A stretch of DNA of 54,218 bases from Arthrobacter sp. PM3 (GTDB taxonomy: Bacteria > Actinomycetota > Actinomycetes > Actinomycetales > Micrococcaceae), in the NCBI RefSeq assembly GCF_003352915.1, contig NZ_CP022314.1, positions 2,896,679 to 2,950,896 of the forward strand, written 5' to 3'. The notes under the pieces were generated by a model. It made no database searches. It saw only the letters and a program-made list of their open reading frames with translations, and was not told the origin of the DNA. Of this stretch, positions 1-8,219 are shown piece by piece. Both the position numbers and the translations under genes were made by a program. How positions within the stretch are numbered: the first letter of the stretch is position 1; each line of letters begins with the position of its first letter.

Positions 1-728
1 CGTTCGATCCGGTCGCTGATGCGCAGGGCGCCCATCTTGTCGCAGATCTGGATGATGTTGTGCTTCTCGTGCGTGGCGAACGCGACGTGGTGCATGCGGG
101 GTCCGTTGCCGCCGGTCAGGGCGGTGTCGTGGACGGTCTGCTTGCGGTGCATCCAGGCGGCGTACGTGACGCCGTCGGAGTCCTGGATGTCTTCGGAGAC
201 TCGGAAGCCGAGGTCTTCGAGGTACTTGCGGCCGCGCGGGACGTCCGGGGTGACCTGGTTGAAGTGGTCCAGCCGGACGAGTTCGCCGGCGGAGTAGAGG
301 TCGTAGCGCTGGGTGAGGCGCTCCACGTGCTCGACCTCGTAGAAGAACTCGTAGGGGAAGCCCAGCGGGTCCTCGACGCGGACGGAGTCGCCGATGCCCT
401 TGGTGAAGCCGTCCTTGCGGCGTTCGGTGCGGCAGCCGAGTTCCTTGTAGTAGGCCTCGGCGGCGTCGACCTCGGCGGGGGATTTCACCCGGTAGGCGAA
501 GGCGGCGACGGCGGCGATGGGGCCCTTGCGGAGCACCAGGTTGTGGTGGATGAACTCCTCGAGGGAGCGCAGGTAGATCGCGTTCTCGTCTTCCTCGGTC
601 ACGTGCAGGCCGAGCAGGTCCACGTAGAAGGCGCGGGACTTGGCGAGGTCGGTGACCACGATTTCCATGTAGGCGCAGCGGACGATGTCCGGGGCCGGGA
701 CGCTGGGGGTGGGGATGACGTTGCTCAT
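1..728 (-). CDS. hpaD: 3,4-dihydroxyphenylacetate (homoprotocatechuate) 2,3-dioxygenase, partial
   Basis: Extradiol ring-cleavage dioxygenase of the vicinal-oxygen-chelate fold. It would open homoprotocatechuate to 5-carboxymethyl-2-hydroxymuconate semialdehyde in the cytoplasm. The frame starts at ATG 728 and is open to the window edge, so about 242 residues are present and the C-terminal third is missing. The translation (start MSNVIPTPSVPAPDIVRCAY, later VRLDHFNQVTPDVPRG and GPRMHHVAFATHEKHN) closely follows my memory of the Brevibacterium fuscum and Arthrobacter globiformis enzymes. The two histidine metal ligands of that family are visible; the glutamate ligand lies beyond the edge. In the family the metal is Fe(II) or Mn(II), and sequence alone cannot say which. 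hpaE follows 52 bp upstream on the same strand and acts on the product, so the two are probably co-transcribed. Confidence 0.93.
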   Translation of the reverse strand, partial: MSNVIPTPSVPAPDIVRCAYMEIVVTDLAKSRAFYVDLLGLHVTEEDENAIYLRSLEEFIHHNLVLRKGPIAAVAAFAYRVKSPAEVDAAEAYYKELGCRTERRKDGFTKGIGDSVRVEDPLGFPYEFFYEVEHVERLTQRYDLYSAGELVRLDHFNQVTPDVPRGRKYLEDLGFRVSEDIQDSDGVTYAAWMHRKQTVHDTALTGGNGPRMHHVAFATHEKHNIIQICDKMGALRISDRIE

Positions 729-780
729 GGTGTTCTCTCTTCGTTGAGTGAGGGTTCTGCTGCAGCGGCTGGATGTGGTC

Positions 781-2298
781 CTACTTGCGTGTGCCGAAGC
801 GAGGGGAGTGGGCTTCGTTGAGATTGATCTGCACGGACTGCTGTGTCGTGTAGAAATCCACTGAGCGGTAGCCGCCTTCGCGACCGAGACCGGAGGCTTT
901 GACGCCGCCGAAGGGGGTGCGGAGGTCGCGGACGTTGTTGGAATTGAGCCACACCATGCCTGACTCGATGCCGTTGGCGAAGTTGTGGGCCCGCTTGAGG
1001 TTTTCGGTCCAGACGTAGGCCGCGAGCCCGTACTTGGTATTGTTCGCGAGTTCGAGGGCCTCTTCATCGTTCTCGAAGGGTGTGATCGCCACGACGGGAC
1101 CGAAGATCTCCTCCTGGAAGATCCGCGCGTCAGGGGCCACATCCGCGAAGACGGTCGGGGCGACGTAGTTTCCGGAGGTGAAGCCCTCGGCGCGGCCACC
1201 GCCGGCGAGGAGCCGGCCCTCGGACTTGCCGATCTCGATGTAGCTCAGGACCTTCTCGCAGTGGTTGGGATGGACGAGCGATCCTACTTCCGTGGCCGGG
1301 TCGCTGGGCAGCCCGACGACGATGTTCTTGGCGCGTTCGGCGAAGCGGGTGACAAAGTCGTCGTAGATGTCCCGGTGCACCAGCACCCGGCTGCCGGCGG
1401 TGCAGCGTTCGCCGTTGAGGCTGAAGACGCCGAAAACGGTGGCATCCAGGGCCGCTTCGATATCCGCATCGGCGAAGATCACGGCCGGGCTCTTGCCTCC
1501 CAGTTCAAGGGAAAGGCTCTTGAATTGCGGCGCGGCCGCGGTGGAGATCGTCGCCCCGGTCGAGCTGTCGCCCGTGAAGGAAATGATGGGCACGTCGGGG
1601 TGCCTGACCAGGTAGTCCCCGGCAACGCCGCCGGATCCAAAGACCAGGTTGAAGACGCCGTCGGGCAGGCCGGCCTCGCGGAAGATCTCCGGCCAGAGGA
1701 CGGCGGAGAGGGGGGTGTAGCTTGCAGGCTTCATGACCACGGTGTTGCCGGTGGCGATGGCCGGGGCGAGCTTCCAGGACTCCTGCATGAACGGGACGTT
1801 CCAGGGGGTGATGAGGCCGGCGACGCCGATCGGCTTGCGGTTCACGTAGTTGATCTGGCGGCCGGGGACCTTGAAGGCGTTGTCTTCCTGGGCCACGATC
1901 AGGTCGGCGAAGAAGCGGAAGTTCTCAGCAGCACGGCGGGCCTGGCCCTTGGCCTGGGTGATGGGAAGCCCAGAGTCGAAGCTTTCGAGTAAGGCAAGTT
2001 CGTCGTCGCGGGATTCGACGATGTCGGCGATCTTGTGCAGCACACGCGAGCGTTCCCGTGGGAGCATCTTCGACCACGGGCCTTCCTTGAACGCGCGCAA
2101 GGCGGCCGCCACGGCGAGGTCGACGTCCTCCTCGTGGGCAGAAGCGGCCGTCGCGTAGTTCTCATTCGATACCGGGTCCAGGACGGCGAAAGTCTTGCCA
2201 CTGATCGAGTCGACGAATTTCCCATCTATGAAGTGCTGCAGGTGTGTCGGGAGGTTTTCGGGAATGAAGTGTTTAGCGGTCTCTACTGAGGTCGTCAT
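781..2298 (-). CDS. hpaE: 5-carboxymethyl-2-hydroxymuconate semialdehyde dehydrogenase
   Basis: NAD-dependent aldehyde dehydrogenase, 505 residues, full length for the family. It would oxidise the ring-cleavage product of HpaD to the dicarboxylate. Visible landmarks are the oxyanion asparagine in TPWNVPF (N167), the general base in LSLELGGK (E265) and the catalytic cysteine in GERCTAGSR (C299), followed by the EEIFGPVV block near the C terminus. ATG 2298 starts the frame. The gene lies directly before hpaD on the same strand, which is the main reason for this substrate; on sequence alone many ALDH substrates are possible. A palindromic site lies about 100 bp upstream, in the region shared with a divergent hydroxylase. 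Confidence 0.85.
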   Translation of the reverse strand: MTTSVETAKHFIPENLPTHLQHFIDGKFVDSISGKTFAVLDPVSNENYATAASAHEEDVDLAVAAALRAFKEGPWSKMLPRERSRVLHKIADIVESRDDELALLESFDSGLPITQAKGQARRAAENFRFFADLIVAQEDNAFKVPGRQINYVNRKPIGVAGLITPWNVPFMQESWKLAPAIATGNTVVMKPASYTPLSAVLWPEIFREAGLPDGVFNLVFGSGGVAGDYLVRHPDVPIISFTGDSSTGATISTAAAPQFKSLSLELGGKSPAVIFADADIEAALDATVFGVFSLNGERCTAGSRVLVHRDIYDDFVTRFAERAKNIVVGLPSDPATEVGSLVHPNHCEKVLSYIEIGKSEGRLLAGGGRAEGFTSGNYVAPTVFADVAPDARIFQEEIFGPVVAITPFENDEEALELANNTKYGLAAYVWTENLKRAHNFANGIESGMVWLNSNNVRDLRTPFGGVKASGLGREGGYRSVDFYTTQQSVQINLNEAHSPRFGTRK

Positions 2299-2394
2299 CG
2301 ATGAAGTCCTTTTCGCTAAGGGTGGGCTGGTTGGTCGGAGCTTGCGGGGCGGGAGCTGAGGGCGGCAACCCGCGCCGAAGAATCAAGTACGAAA

Positions 2395-2404
2395 TCGTAT
2401 ACGA
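2395..2404. promoter_or_regulatory. GntR-type operator candidate upstream of hpaE
   Basis: The sequence TCGTATACGA is a perfect 10-bp palindrome, 97 bp upstream of the hpaE start. The flanking bases extend it, with TTTCGTA repeated on the minus strand. The form TNGTATACNA is typical of operators for GntR/FCD regulators. No GntR gene is seen in the window, so the regulator would lie beyond hpaD or elsewhere. Confidence 0.45.
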
Positions 2405-2530
2405 AACTATGCACTGTCACTGTGATGCGGGTCAAGCTTTTTTCCCAGCCTCGCAACCCCCATGTCCGCGTCTTGTGGCTTGGCCCACAGTCAACCGAGC
2501 TAGTGCTCAATTGTTCTTTTATAGAATATG

Positions 2531-2549
2531 GTGTTCTATTATCGAACAC
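2531..2549. promoter_or_regulatory. Operator-like inverted repeat upstream of the hydroxylase gene
   Basis: GTGTTC and GAACAC flank a 7-bp A/T-rich centre, and the inner bases also pair except one position. It lies 32 bp before the GTG start of the flavoprotein hydroxylase. A related TTCT...AGAA pair lies just upstream, near 2513-2527. The arrangement resembles IclR-family operators of aromatic pathways (GTTCGATnATCG type), but that is inference. It overlaps a possible -10 (TATTAT, 2537-2542). Confidence 0.5.
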
Positions 2550-2580
2550 TAAGCTAGCCACGAAGAAGTGAGGAAAGCCC

Positions 2581-4485
2581 GTGCAGTTCCACCATCACGG
2601 CTACGTATCCGGAGACCCGAGGGCCCAGGCGCCCGCGGGAGTCGGCATTGAGCGGCTCAGTGAGCTCCCTGATGAAGTCGATGTGCTCATCGTGGGCAGC
2701 GGGCCTGCCGGCATGCTGACGGCCGCACAATTGTCGCAGTTTCCAGGTGTTACCACCCGGATCGTCGAGCGCCGGCCCGGCCGCTTGGCCATTGGGCAGG
2801 CTGACGGTATCCAGGCCCGGAGCGTAGAGACGTTCCAGGCCTTTGGTTTCGCGGAGCAAATAACAGCTGAGGCGTACCGGATTACTGAGATGGCGTTCTG
2901 GAAGCCGGACCCCGCCGACCATTCAAAAATCGTCCGCAGTGCGCGGGCAGTCGACGACCCGGCAGGGATCAGCGAGTTCCCGCACCTGATCGTGAACCAG
3001 GCACGCGTGTTGGACTATTTCGCCGAGTTCATGGCCAACTCTCCGGCCCGTATGCGGCCGGACTACGGGTATGAATTCGTGGGCCTGGAGGTCACTGGTG
3101 AGGGTGAATACCCCGTCACGGTGACCCTTGCCCGCACCTCGGGCCCGGATGAAGGCCGCGAACGCGTGGTCCGTGCCAAGTACGTCGTCGGTGCGGACGG
3201 GGCGCGCAGTAAGGTGCGTTCAGCGATTGGTTGCACGTTGGCCGGGGACCAGGCCAACCACGCATGGGGTGTCATGGACGTGCTGGCAGTGACAGACTTC
3301 CCGGATATCCGTTTGAAGTGCGCCATACAGTCCGGAGAGGGCGGGAGCATCCTGCTGATTCCCCGCGAAGGCGGACACCTGTTCCGCATGTACGTAGACC
3401 TCGGAGAAGTCGCTGCCGACGATCACGGCGCGGTCCGCAAGACCACCATCGAGCAGATCATCGCCAAGGCCAACGACATCCTCCGCCCGTACACCCTCGA
3501 TGTCCGCAACGTGGCGTGGCACAGCGTCTACGAGGTAGGCCACCGCCTCACGGACAGGTTCGACGATGTCCTCCCGGAGGAACGCGGTACGCGCAGTCCC
3601 AGGGTGTTCATCACCGGCGATGCCTGCCACACCCACAGCGCCAAAGCCGGCCAGGGCATGAACGTCTCCATGCAGGACGGGTTCAACATCGGCTGGAAGC
3701 TCGGTCACGTCCTGGAGGGCCGCAGCCCCGAAACCCTCCTGGACACCTATTCCGCCGAGCGGCAGATCGTGGCGAAGAACCTGATCGACTTCGATAAAGA
3801 ATGGTCCACGCTCATGGCCAAGAAGCCGGAGGAGTTCACGGATCCCACCGAACTGGAAACCTTTTACACCAGCACCGCGGAATTCCCCGCCGGCTTCATG
3901 ACCCAGTACGGGCCCTCCATGCTCATTGCCGAACCTAAGCACCAGGACTTGGCCACCGATTTCCCGATCGGCAAGCGCTTCAAGTCCGCCCCCGTGCAGC
4001 GGGTCTGCGATACCAACCCCGTCCACCTCGGCCACCATGCGAAAGCAGACGGCCGCTGGCGCATCTACGTCTTCGCTGATACCGCAACGGCCGGCACCCC
4101 GGGACCCGTGGCGGACTTCGCCGAGTGGCTCGCGACCGCGAGTGACTCCCCGCTGGCCGCGACACCGTTAGACCTTGATCGCGACGCCTGGTTCGACGTC
4201 AAGGTGATCTATCAGCAGGACCACACCGGTGTGGACATCAACGCCGTCCCGGCCGTCTTCAAACCCACCGTCGGGCCGTTCAAGCTCACCTACCTGGAGA
4301 AAGTCTTCGGAACCGATCCAGCGGCCGACATCTTCGACCAGCGCGGCCTCAGCCGCGACGGCGTGGTCGTCGTCGTGCGCCCCGACCAGTACGTCGCGAA
4401 CGTTCTCCCCCTGACCGCGACGGCGGAACTGGCCCTGTTCTTCGCCGGGCTCCAGACCACGGCGCGGAGCTACGAGTTGGCCTAG
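2581..4485 (+). CDS. mobA: FAD-dependent aromatic hydroxylase, 3-hydroxybenzoate 4-monooxygenase type
   Basis: NAD(P)H-dependent flavoprotein monooxygenase, 634 residues, the same length class as MobA (about 639). Landmarks are the FAD-binding GSGPAG (39-44) in a Rossmann start, the DG motif in VVGADGARS (206-207), and the GD motif in ITGDACHTHSAKAGQGMN (346-347). A C-terminal thioredoxin-like domain follows, as in phenol hydroxylases. It starts at GTG 2581 behind GAGGAAAG. MobA makes protocatechuate from 3-hydroxybenzoate. Because this gene is divergent from hpaE/hpaD, hydroxylation of a hydroxyphenylacetate to homoprotocatechuate is an alternative role. Family is secure, substrate is not. 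A strong bidirectional terminator follows. Confidence 0.8.
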   Translation: MQFHHHGYVSGDPRAQAPAGVGIERLSELPDEVDVLIVGSGPAGMLTAAQLSQFPGVTTRIVERRPGRLAIGQADGIQARSVETFQAFGFAEQITAEAYRITEMAFWKPDPADHSKIVRSARAVDDPAGISEFPHLIVNQARVLDYFAEFMANSPARMRPDYGYEFVGLEVTGEGEYPVTVTLARTSGPDEGRERVVRAKYVVGADGARSKVRSAIGCTLAGDQANHAWGVMDVLAVTDFPDIRLKCAIQSGEGGSILLIPREGGHLFRMYVDLGEVAADDHGAVRKTTIEQIIAKANDILRPYTLDVRNVAWHSVYEVGHRLTDRFDDVLPEERGTRSPRVFITGDACHTHSAKAGQGMNVSMQDGFNIGWKLGHVLEGRSPETLLDTYSAERQIVAKNLIDFDKEWSTLMAKKPEEFTDPTELETFYTSTAEFPAGFMTQYGPSMLIAEPKHQDLATDFPIGKRFKSAPVQRVCDTNPVHLGHHAKADGRWRIYVFADTATAGTPGPVADFAEWLATASDSPLAATPLDLDRDAWFDVKVIYQQDHTGVDINAVPAVFKPTVGPFKLTYLEKVFGTDPAADIFDQRGLSRDGVVVVVRPDQYVANVLPLTATAELALFFAGLQTTARSYELA

Positions 4486-4590
4486 AAACCTGAGTTCGCC
4501 AAGCGGCCTCCTGGCCGTTTAATGGTGACCTGACGGGATCGCGTCGAAGCATCAAGCTAAAGCGTTGAATAGCAGCCTAGGGGCGAACAA

Positions 4591-4628
4591 AAGGTGGCCT
4601 CGAACAGATTTGTTCGAGGCCACCTTTT
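4591..4628. terminator. Bidirectional rho-independent terminator
   Basis: A perfect 16-bp stem (4591-4606 with 4611-4626), loop GATT, with TTTT on the right and AAAA on the left. It lies between the convergent hydroxylase gene and the small gene at 4636-4956, so it can end both transcripts. Confidence 0.93.
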
Positions 4629-4635
4629 CGTGAAC

Positions 4636-4956
4636 CTACACTGTGCCGTGGGATGGCAGTCGCCAGACTTCTTCCCCTTCACTTCTCAAGTACAGACGGC
4701 GGCCGCCGCCGTCACTGAGGTGAAGCCAGAGGATTTCACCGTCTTCGGTCACGGTGTCCACCGATCCTGCTGACACCTCCGTACCGTTCATGACTAGCAG
4801 TACTTCATCACCGGGACCTAACTTCGTCCAATCAGAGATGTACTCGCCGGTTTCCGTACTTGGTTCCCCAACCTTTGGGTTCGTTCCACCCAGGGGTTGA
4901 ATAAGGGACGGCCGCCGTCCCTGGAGCAGGGCACCGGGCGAGCCGTGGTGCCTCAT
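4636..4956 (-). CDS. Small hypothetical protein
   Basis: 106 residues, unrecognised. The N-terminal half is proline/glycine-rich and low in structure. From about residue 40 the chain looks like a small beta domain (GPGDEVLLVMNG, then GEILWLHLSDGGGRRLYLR). Its ATG overlaps the stop of the upstream SDR gene (ATGA), which suggests translational coupling and a real gene rather than a chance frame. It is followed directly by the bidirectional terminator, so it is the last gene of its transcript. No signal peptide, membrane segment or catalytic motif is visible. I cannot assign a function. Confidence 0.6.
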   Translation of the reverse strand: MRHHGSPGALLQGRRPSLIQPLGGTNPKVGEPSTETGEYISDWTKLGPGDEVLLVMNGTEVSAGSVDTVTEDGEILWLHLSDGGGRRLYLRSEGEEVWRLPSHGTV

Positions 4957-5765
4957 GGCTGGCCTGCGTGCTTGAGCGAATCACCGGGGCTAAGGGCAAG
5001 ACCGCCTGGATCGACTGATATCATCCCGCCGTCCACCGGTATCACGGCGGCATTAACGTAGGAGGCCTTGTCCGAGAGCAGCCAGGCGATAACGTCGGCT
5101 ACTTCTGCGGCCTCTGCGGGCCTGCGGGCCGGCACAAAGGAGGTTGCTGCCTTGTATGCGTCGTCGGAGCTTAACCCCAGTTCTGCTCCGTATTCCTTCA
5201 TCTCCATGTCGGCCATTTCGGTCCTTGTCCAACCGGGGCAGACGACGTTGGCCCTCACGCCACGGGGACCGTAGTCAACGGCGATGGACTGAACCAGCAT
5301 CGCCAGGCCGGCTTTGGTTGCGCTGTAGCCGGCCGTGCCTGCCGTCGCCCTAAGGGCAGCCGCGGAGGACACGCCGACGATCGCGCCGTTGGTATCGAGC
5401 AAGTGGGGCATCGCTTCACGGATCAGGCGGAAAGGACCCGTGAGGTTTGTTCCGATCATGGCGTCCCAGTCCTCGTTCGACAATTCCCCTGCTGATCCCG
5501 GGCGGACAATTCCGGCGTTCAGAACCAGTCCGCTGACAGAGCCAAATCGGGCGAGCGCCGACTCGACAAGCCTGCTCACATCCTGCTGCAAGCAGGCGTC
5601 GGCTACCACCGGGAAAGCGCCGGTTGCCTCCGCTATCCGCTGCAACGGCTCGGCGCGGCGACCGGAGATTACCACCTCCCATCCCTGTGCCCTAAGCGCG
5701 CCCGCCGCGGCGCTGCCTATCCCCGTGCCTCCTCCTGTAACGATTGCGACTGGACGGTTGCTCAT
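4953..5765 (-). CDS. SDR family oxidoreductase
   Basis: Classical short-chain dehydrogenase, 270 residues from the chosen start. The nucleotide-binding motif TGGGTGIG is near residue 12, NAG (LVLNAGIV) near 85, the catalytic serine in VSSAAALR, and YSATK gives the Tyr and Lys. The end of the fold, PVDGG, is followed by a 20-residue tail. ATG 5765 is chosen over an in-frame ATG 15 bp upstream because AAAGGAAC lies at the right distance before it. NAD(P)-dependent alcohol or ketone chemistry is expected; the substrate cannot be read. It is separated from the upstream aldehyde dehydrogenase by a hairpin, so it may have its own promoter. Confidence 0.85.
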   Translation of the reverse strand: MSNRPVAIVTGGGTGIGSAAAGALRAQGWEVVISGRRAEPLQRIAEATGAFPVVADACLQQDVSRLVESALARFGSVSGLVLNAGIVRPGSAGELSNEDWDAMIGTNLTGPFRLIREAMPHLLDTNGAIVGVSSAAALRATAGTAGYSATKAGLAMLVQSIAVDYGPRGVRANVVCPGWTRTEMADMEMKEYGAELGLSSDDAYKAATSFVPARRPAEAAEVADVIAWLLSDKASYVNAAVIPVDGGMISVDPGGLALSPGDSLKHAGQP

Positions 5766-5804
5766 GTGGTTCCTTTGCATTGATGGCTAACGTGCTGTGT
5801 TAAA

Positions 5805-5844
5805 GACCGATGCCCACGCTTCAGGGGAGGCGTGGGCATCGGTC
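5805..5844 (-). terminator. Rho-independent terminator after the aldehyde dehydrogenase gene
   Basis: Perfect 15-bp stem (5805-5819 with 5830-5844) and a 10-nt loop. On the minus strand it comes 20 bp after the aldehyde dehydrogenase stop and is followed by a short T run (CTTTAAC). The weak T tract makes attenuation possible. Confidence 0.75.
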
Positions 5845-5864
5845 AGGTGCTTGGGTGCGTCCGG

Positions 5865-7274
5865 TCAGCCGTTGATGACTTGGGGGACACCGACGGCTTT
5901 GAGGCCTTCGACGCCGAACTCGAGGCCGTATCCTGATTGCTTGGCGCCACCGAACGGGATGCGGGGGTCAACGGTGCCGTGCTTGTTGATCCACACCGTG
6001 CCTGCTTCGATCCGGCCTGCAACTTCGCGTGCAAGGTCGAGGTTGCTGCTCCAGACGGAAGCGCCGAGGCCGACATCCAGGCCGTTGGCTTTCTCTACGG
6101 CTTCATCGATGGTGCTGTATTTGATGATTGGCAGCGCGGGACCGAACTGTTCCTCGGCGACGAGCGGGTTGTCGTTGTCGATGTCGGCCACGAGGGTGGT
6201 GGGGTAGAAGTAGCCGGGCTGGCCGGTGTCCGGGTTCCCGCCGAGCAGCACGCGCGCGCCGGAATCCTTGGCCGCGTTTACAAGGTTGGTCACGATGTCG
6301 TACTGCGACTTGTTCTGCAGCGGTCCGAGGACGTTTTTCTCGTCCAGGCCGTTGCCCATTGGCATGGCGGCGGCAACCTTGGTCAGCTCATCGCATACTG
6401 CCTCGTAGATGTCTTCGTGGACGTAGAGTCGCTTGAGGGCTGCGCAGGTCTGGCCGGTGTTGATGAATGCACCCCAAAAGACGTCCTCGGCGATGGCCTT
6501 CGGATCGGCATCCGGCAGCACGATGCCGGCGTCGTTGCCGCCCAGTTCCAAGGTCAGGCGTTTGACGGTGTCGGCAGAGGACTTGATGATAGCGCGCCCG
6601 GCGGCGGTGGAACCGGTAAACATAACTTTGCCGATCGCCGGGTGCTCAGTGAGGCGCGCCCCTACGTCCCGTCCACATGAAACAGCCGTCAGGATCCCCT
6701 CTGGCAGAGCTTCGTTAATAACCCTGACCAAGGCCAAGACGGACAGGGGAGTGTTCCCTGAAGGCTTGACCACCACCGTATTGCCCATCCGCAAGGCCGG
6801 CGCAAGCTGCCATACGGCGATCATCATGGGCCAGTTCCATGGTCCGATCGCGGCCACGACGCCGATCGGCTTGTAGTGGAGCTGGGCGCGGGTTTCACCG
6901 TCGTCGACGACAGTTTCCGGCTTCAGTTCGATGGTTGCCGCCGACCGCAGCCAGGCTGCGCAGGCGCCGACCTCGAAGCGTGCGTTGGGTCCGTTCAGGG
7001 GTTTGCCTTGCTCGCGGGAGAGGATCTGTGCCAGTTCCTCGGCTGAGCGTTCCACGGCGTCGGCTGCTTTCAGCAGCGCCTCGGACCGTCCCTCATGGCC
7101 GAGAGCGGCCCACGAGGGCTGGGCGGCTTGGGCTGCAGCTACCACCGTTTCCAGGTACTCGAGATCATGGATCGGCGCCTCACCAACAACCCCTCCGGTA
7201 GCAGGATCAAGAATCGTGCGCGTCGGGCCGGTAAATGAGGTGATGTCATCCAGTAGTGATTCGTGAGTTTTCAT
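5865..7274 (-). CDS. Aldehyde dehydrogenase family protein
   Basis: NAD(P)-dependent aldehyde dehydrogenase, 469 residues from ATG 7274 (preceded by GAGGAGAA). An upstream in-frame start is rejected because its extra 86 residues look unrelated to the family. Catalytic residues are N147 (GPWNWPM), E243 (LTLELGGN) and C277 (NTGQTCAAL). The C terminus KHGTVDPRIPFGGAKQSGYG is family-typical. It differs clearly from HpaE above, so the two are not recent duplicates. Flanked by two SDR genes on the same strand, it could complete an alcohol-to-acid oxidation. The aldehyde substrate is unknown. Confidence 0.85.
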   Translation of the reverse strand: MKTHESLLDDITSFTGPTRTILDPATGGVVGEAPIHDLEYLETVVAAAQAAQPSWAALGHEGRSEALLKAADAVERSAEELAQILSREQGKPLNGPNARFEVGACAAWLRSAATIELKPETVVDDGETRAQLHYKPIGVVAAIGPWNWPMMIAVWQLAPALRMGNTVVVKPSGNTPLSVLALVRVINEALPEGILTAVSCGRDVGARLTEHPAIGKVMFTGSTAAGRAIIKSSADTVKRLTLELGGNDAGIVLPDADPKAIAEDVFWGAFINTGQTCAALKRLYVHEDIYEAVCDELTKVAAAMPMGNGLDEKNVLGPLQNKSQYDIVTNLVNAAKDSGARVLLGGNPDTGQPGYFYPTTLVADIDNDNPLVAEEQFGPALPIIKYSTIDEAVEKANGLDVGLGASVWSSNLDLAREVAGRIEAGTVWINKHGTVDPRIPFGGAKQSGYGLEFGVEGLKAVGVPQVING

Positions 7275-7329
7275 GTGGTTCTCCTCTTCGAGTGGTGTTT
7301 TGCGTTGTCCGGGGGGCCGGGCTGGAGAT

Positions 7330-8094
7330 TTACGAGAATTCGAGTGCCGGTTGGGCTGATCGTGCCAAATATCCGAAGTCAGCGACGATGCTGGTCCCGT
7401 TGATGGGCGCGCTGACCGGGGATGCGAGGAATGCTGCGTGGCGCCCGATCTGCTGTGCATCAATAACGGGAAGCCCGGTGCCCGCAAAACCTTGCGGCCG
7501 ACCAAGGTCCGCGCGGGACATCGGAGTGTCAACCACGCCCGGGCACAAGCAGTTCACCCTCAGTCCGTCGTGATCGACGCTCAGAGCCTTGGTCAGCATC
7601 AGCACGGCACCCTTGGAGGTGCTGTACGGCGTCATGCCCTCGAACGCCACGAGCGCGGAGTCGGAAGCGAGGAACACGATGGATGCAATGTCACTTCGCT
7701 TTAGCAGCGGTATGGTGTGCTTGGCGACCAGGAAGTTCCCGCGGACGTTGACAGCCATAACGCGGTCCCAGTCTTCGACGGTAATGTCCTCTGCCGTTGC
7801 CCCCACGGGGCCTGATACTCCGGCGCAGCCGATAACGGTGTCCAGTTGACCGTAAAACTCGTCCAACCTTTGCACGACGGCGCGCACGTCGCTTTCGTCC
7901 GTGACGTCCGCTTGGGCGAATTCGACATCATGGCCCCTGCTGATCAGCTCCTCCGCAACTGCAGCGCCCGCCGTGTTCCGGTCAACAATGAAAACCTTCG
8001 CTCCTTCGGCGGCAAGGGCTTCGACGCACGCCCGTCCGATGCCGGAGCCGCCCCCCGTCACCAGAGCTACACGGTTTCGCAGTCCCATATCCAA
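7330..8094 (-). CDS. SDR family oxidoreductase
   Basis: Classical SDR, 254 residues. TGGGSGIG (about 15-22) binds the cofactor and DRNT after beta-2 suggests an NAD preference. GCAGVSG stands where NNAG is usual, followed by the Ser region FLASDSALV and the YSTSKGA catalytic Tyr/Lys. The start is TTG 8094, with AGGAGA about 12 bp before it; ATG 8088 is the alternative. It lies 55 bp upstream of the aldehyde dehydrogenase start and is likely co-transcribed with it. A terminator separates it from the upstream moaF-like gene. Substrate unknown. Confidence 0.83.
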   Translation of the reverse strand: MDMGLRNRVALVTGGGSGIGRACVEALAAEGAKVFIVDRNTAGAAVAEELISRGHDVEFAQADVTDESDVRAVVQRLDEFYGQLDTVIGCAGVSGPVGATAEDITVEDWDRVMAVNVRGNFLVAKHTIPLLKRSDIASIVFLASDSALVAFEGMTPYSTSKGAVLMLTKALSVDHDGLRVNCLCPGVVDTPMSRADLGRPQGFAGTGLPVIDAQQIGRHAAFLASPVSAPINGTSIVADFGYLARSAQPALEFS

Positions 8095-8180
8095 GGTCTT
8101 GTCCGATCTCCTGCTTACTGCCGGGGCCGTGGGCGTCCCGGCGCCCCACCTGGCATGGAGGAAGGTGCCCAGTCCCGGGC

Positions 8181-8214
8181 GGGAGGTGTCCAGCCGAGCG
8201 GCTGGACACCTCCC
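8181..8214 (-). terminator. Hairpin terminator after the MoaF-like gene
   Basis: Perfect 15-bp stem (8181-8195 with 8200-8214) around loop GAGC, beginning 6 bp after the moaF-like stop on the minus strand. No long T tract follows, so termination may be partial. Confidence 0.65.
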
Positions 8215-8219
8215 AATGA

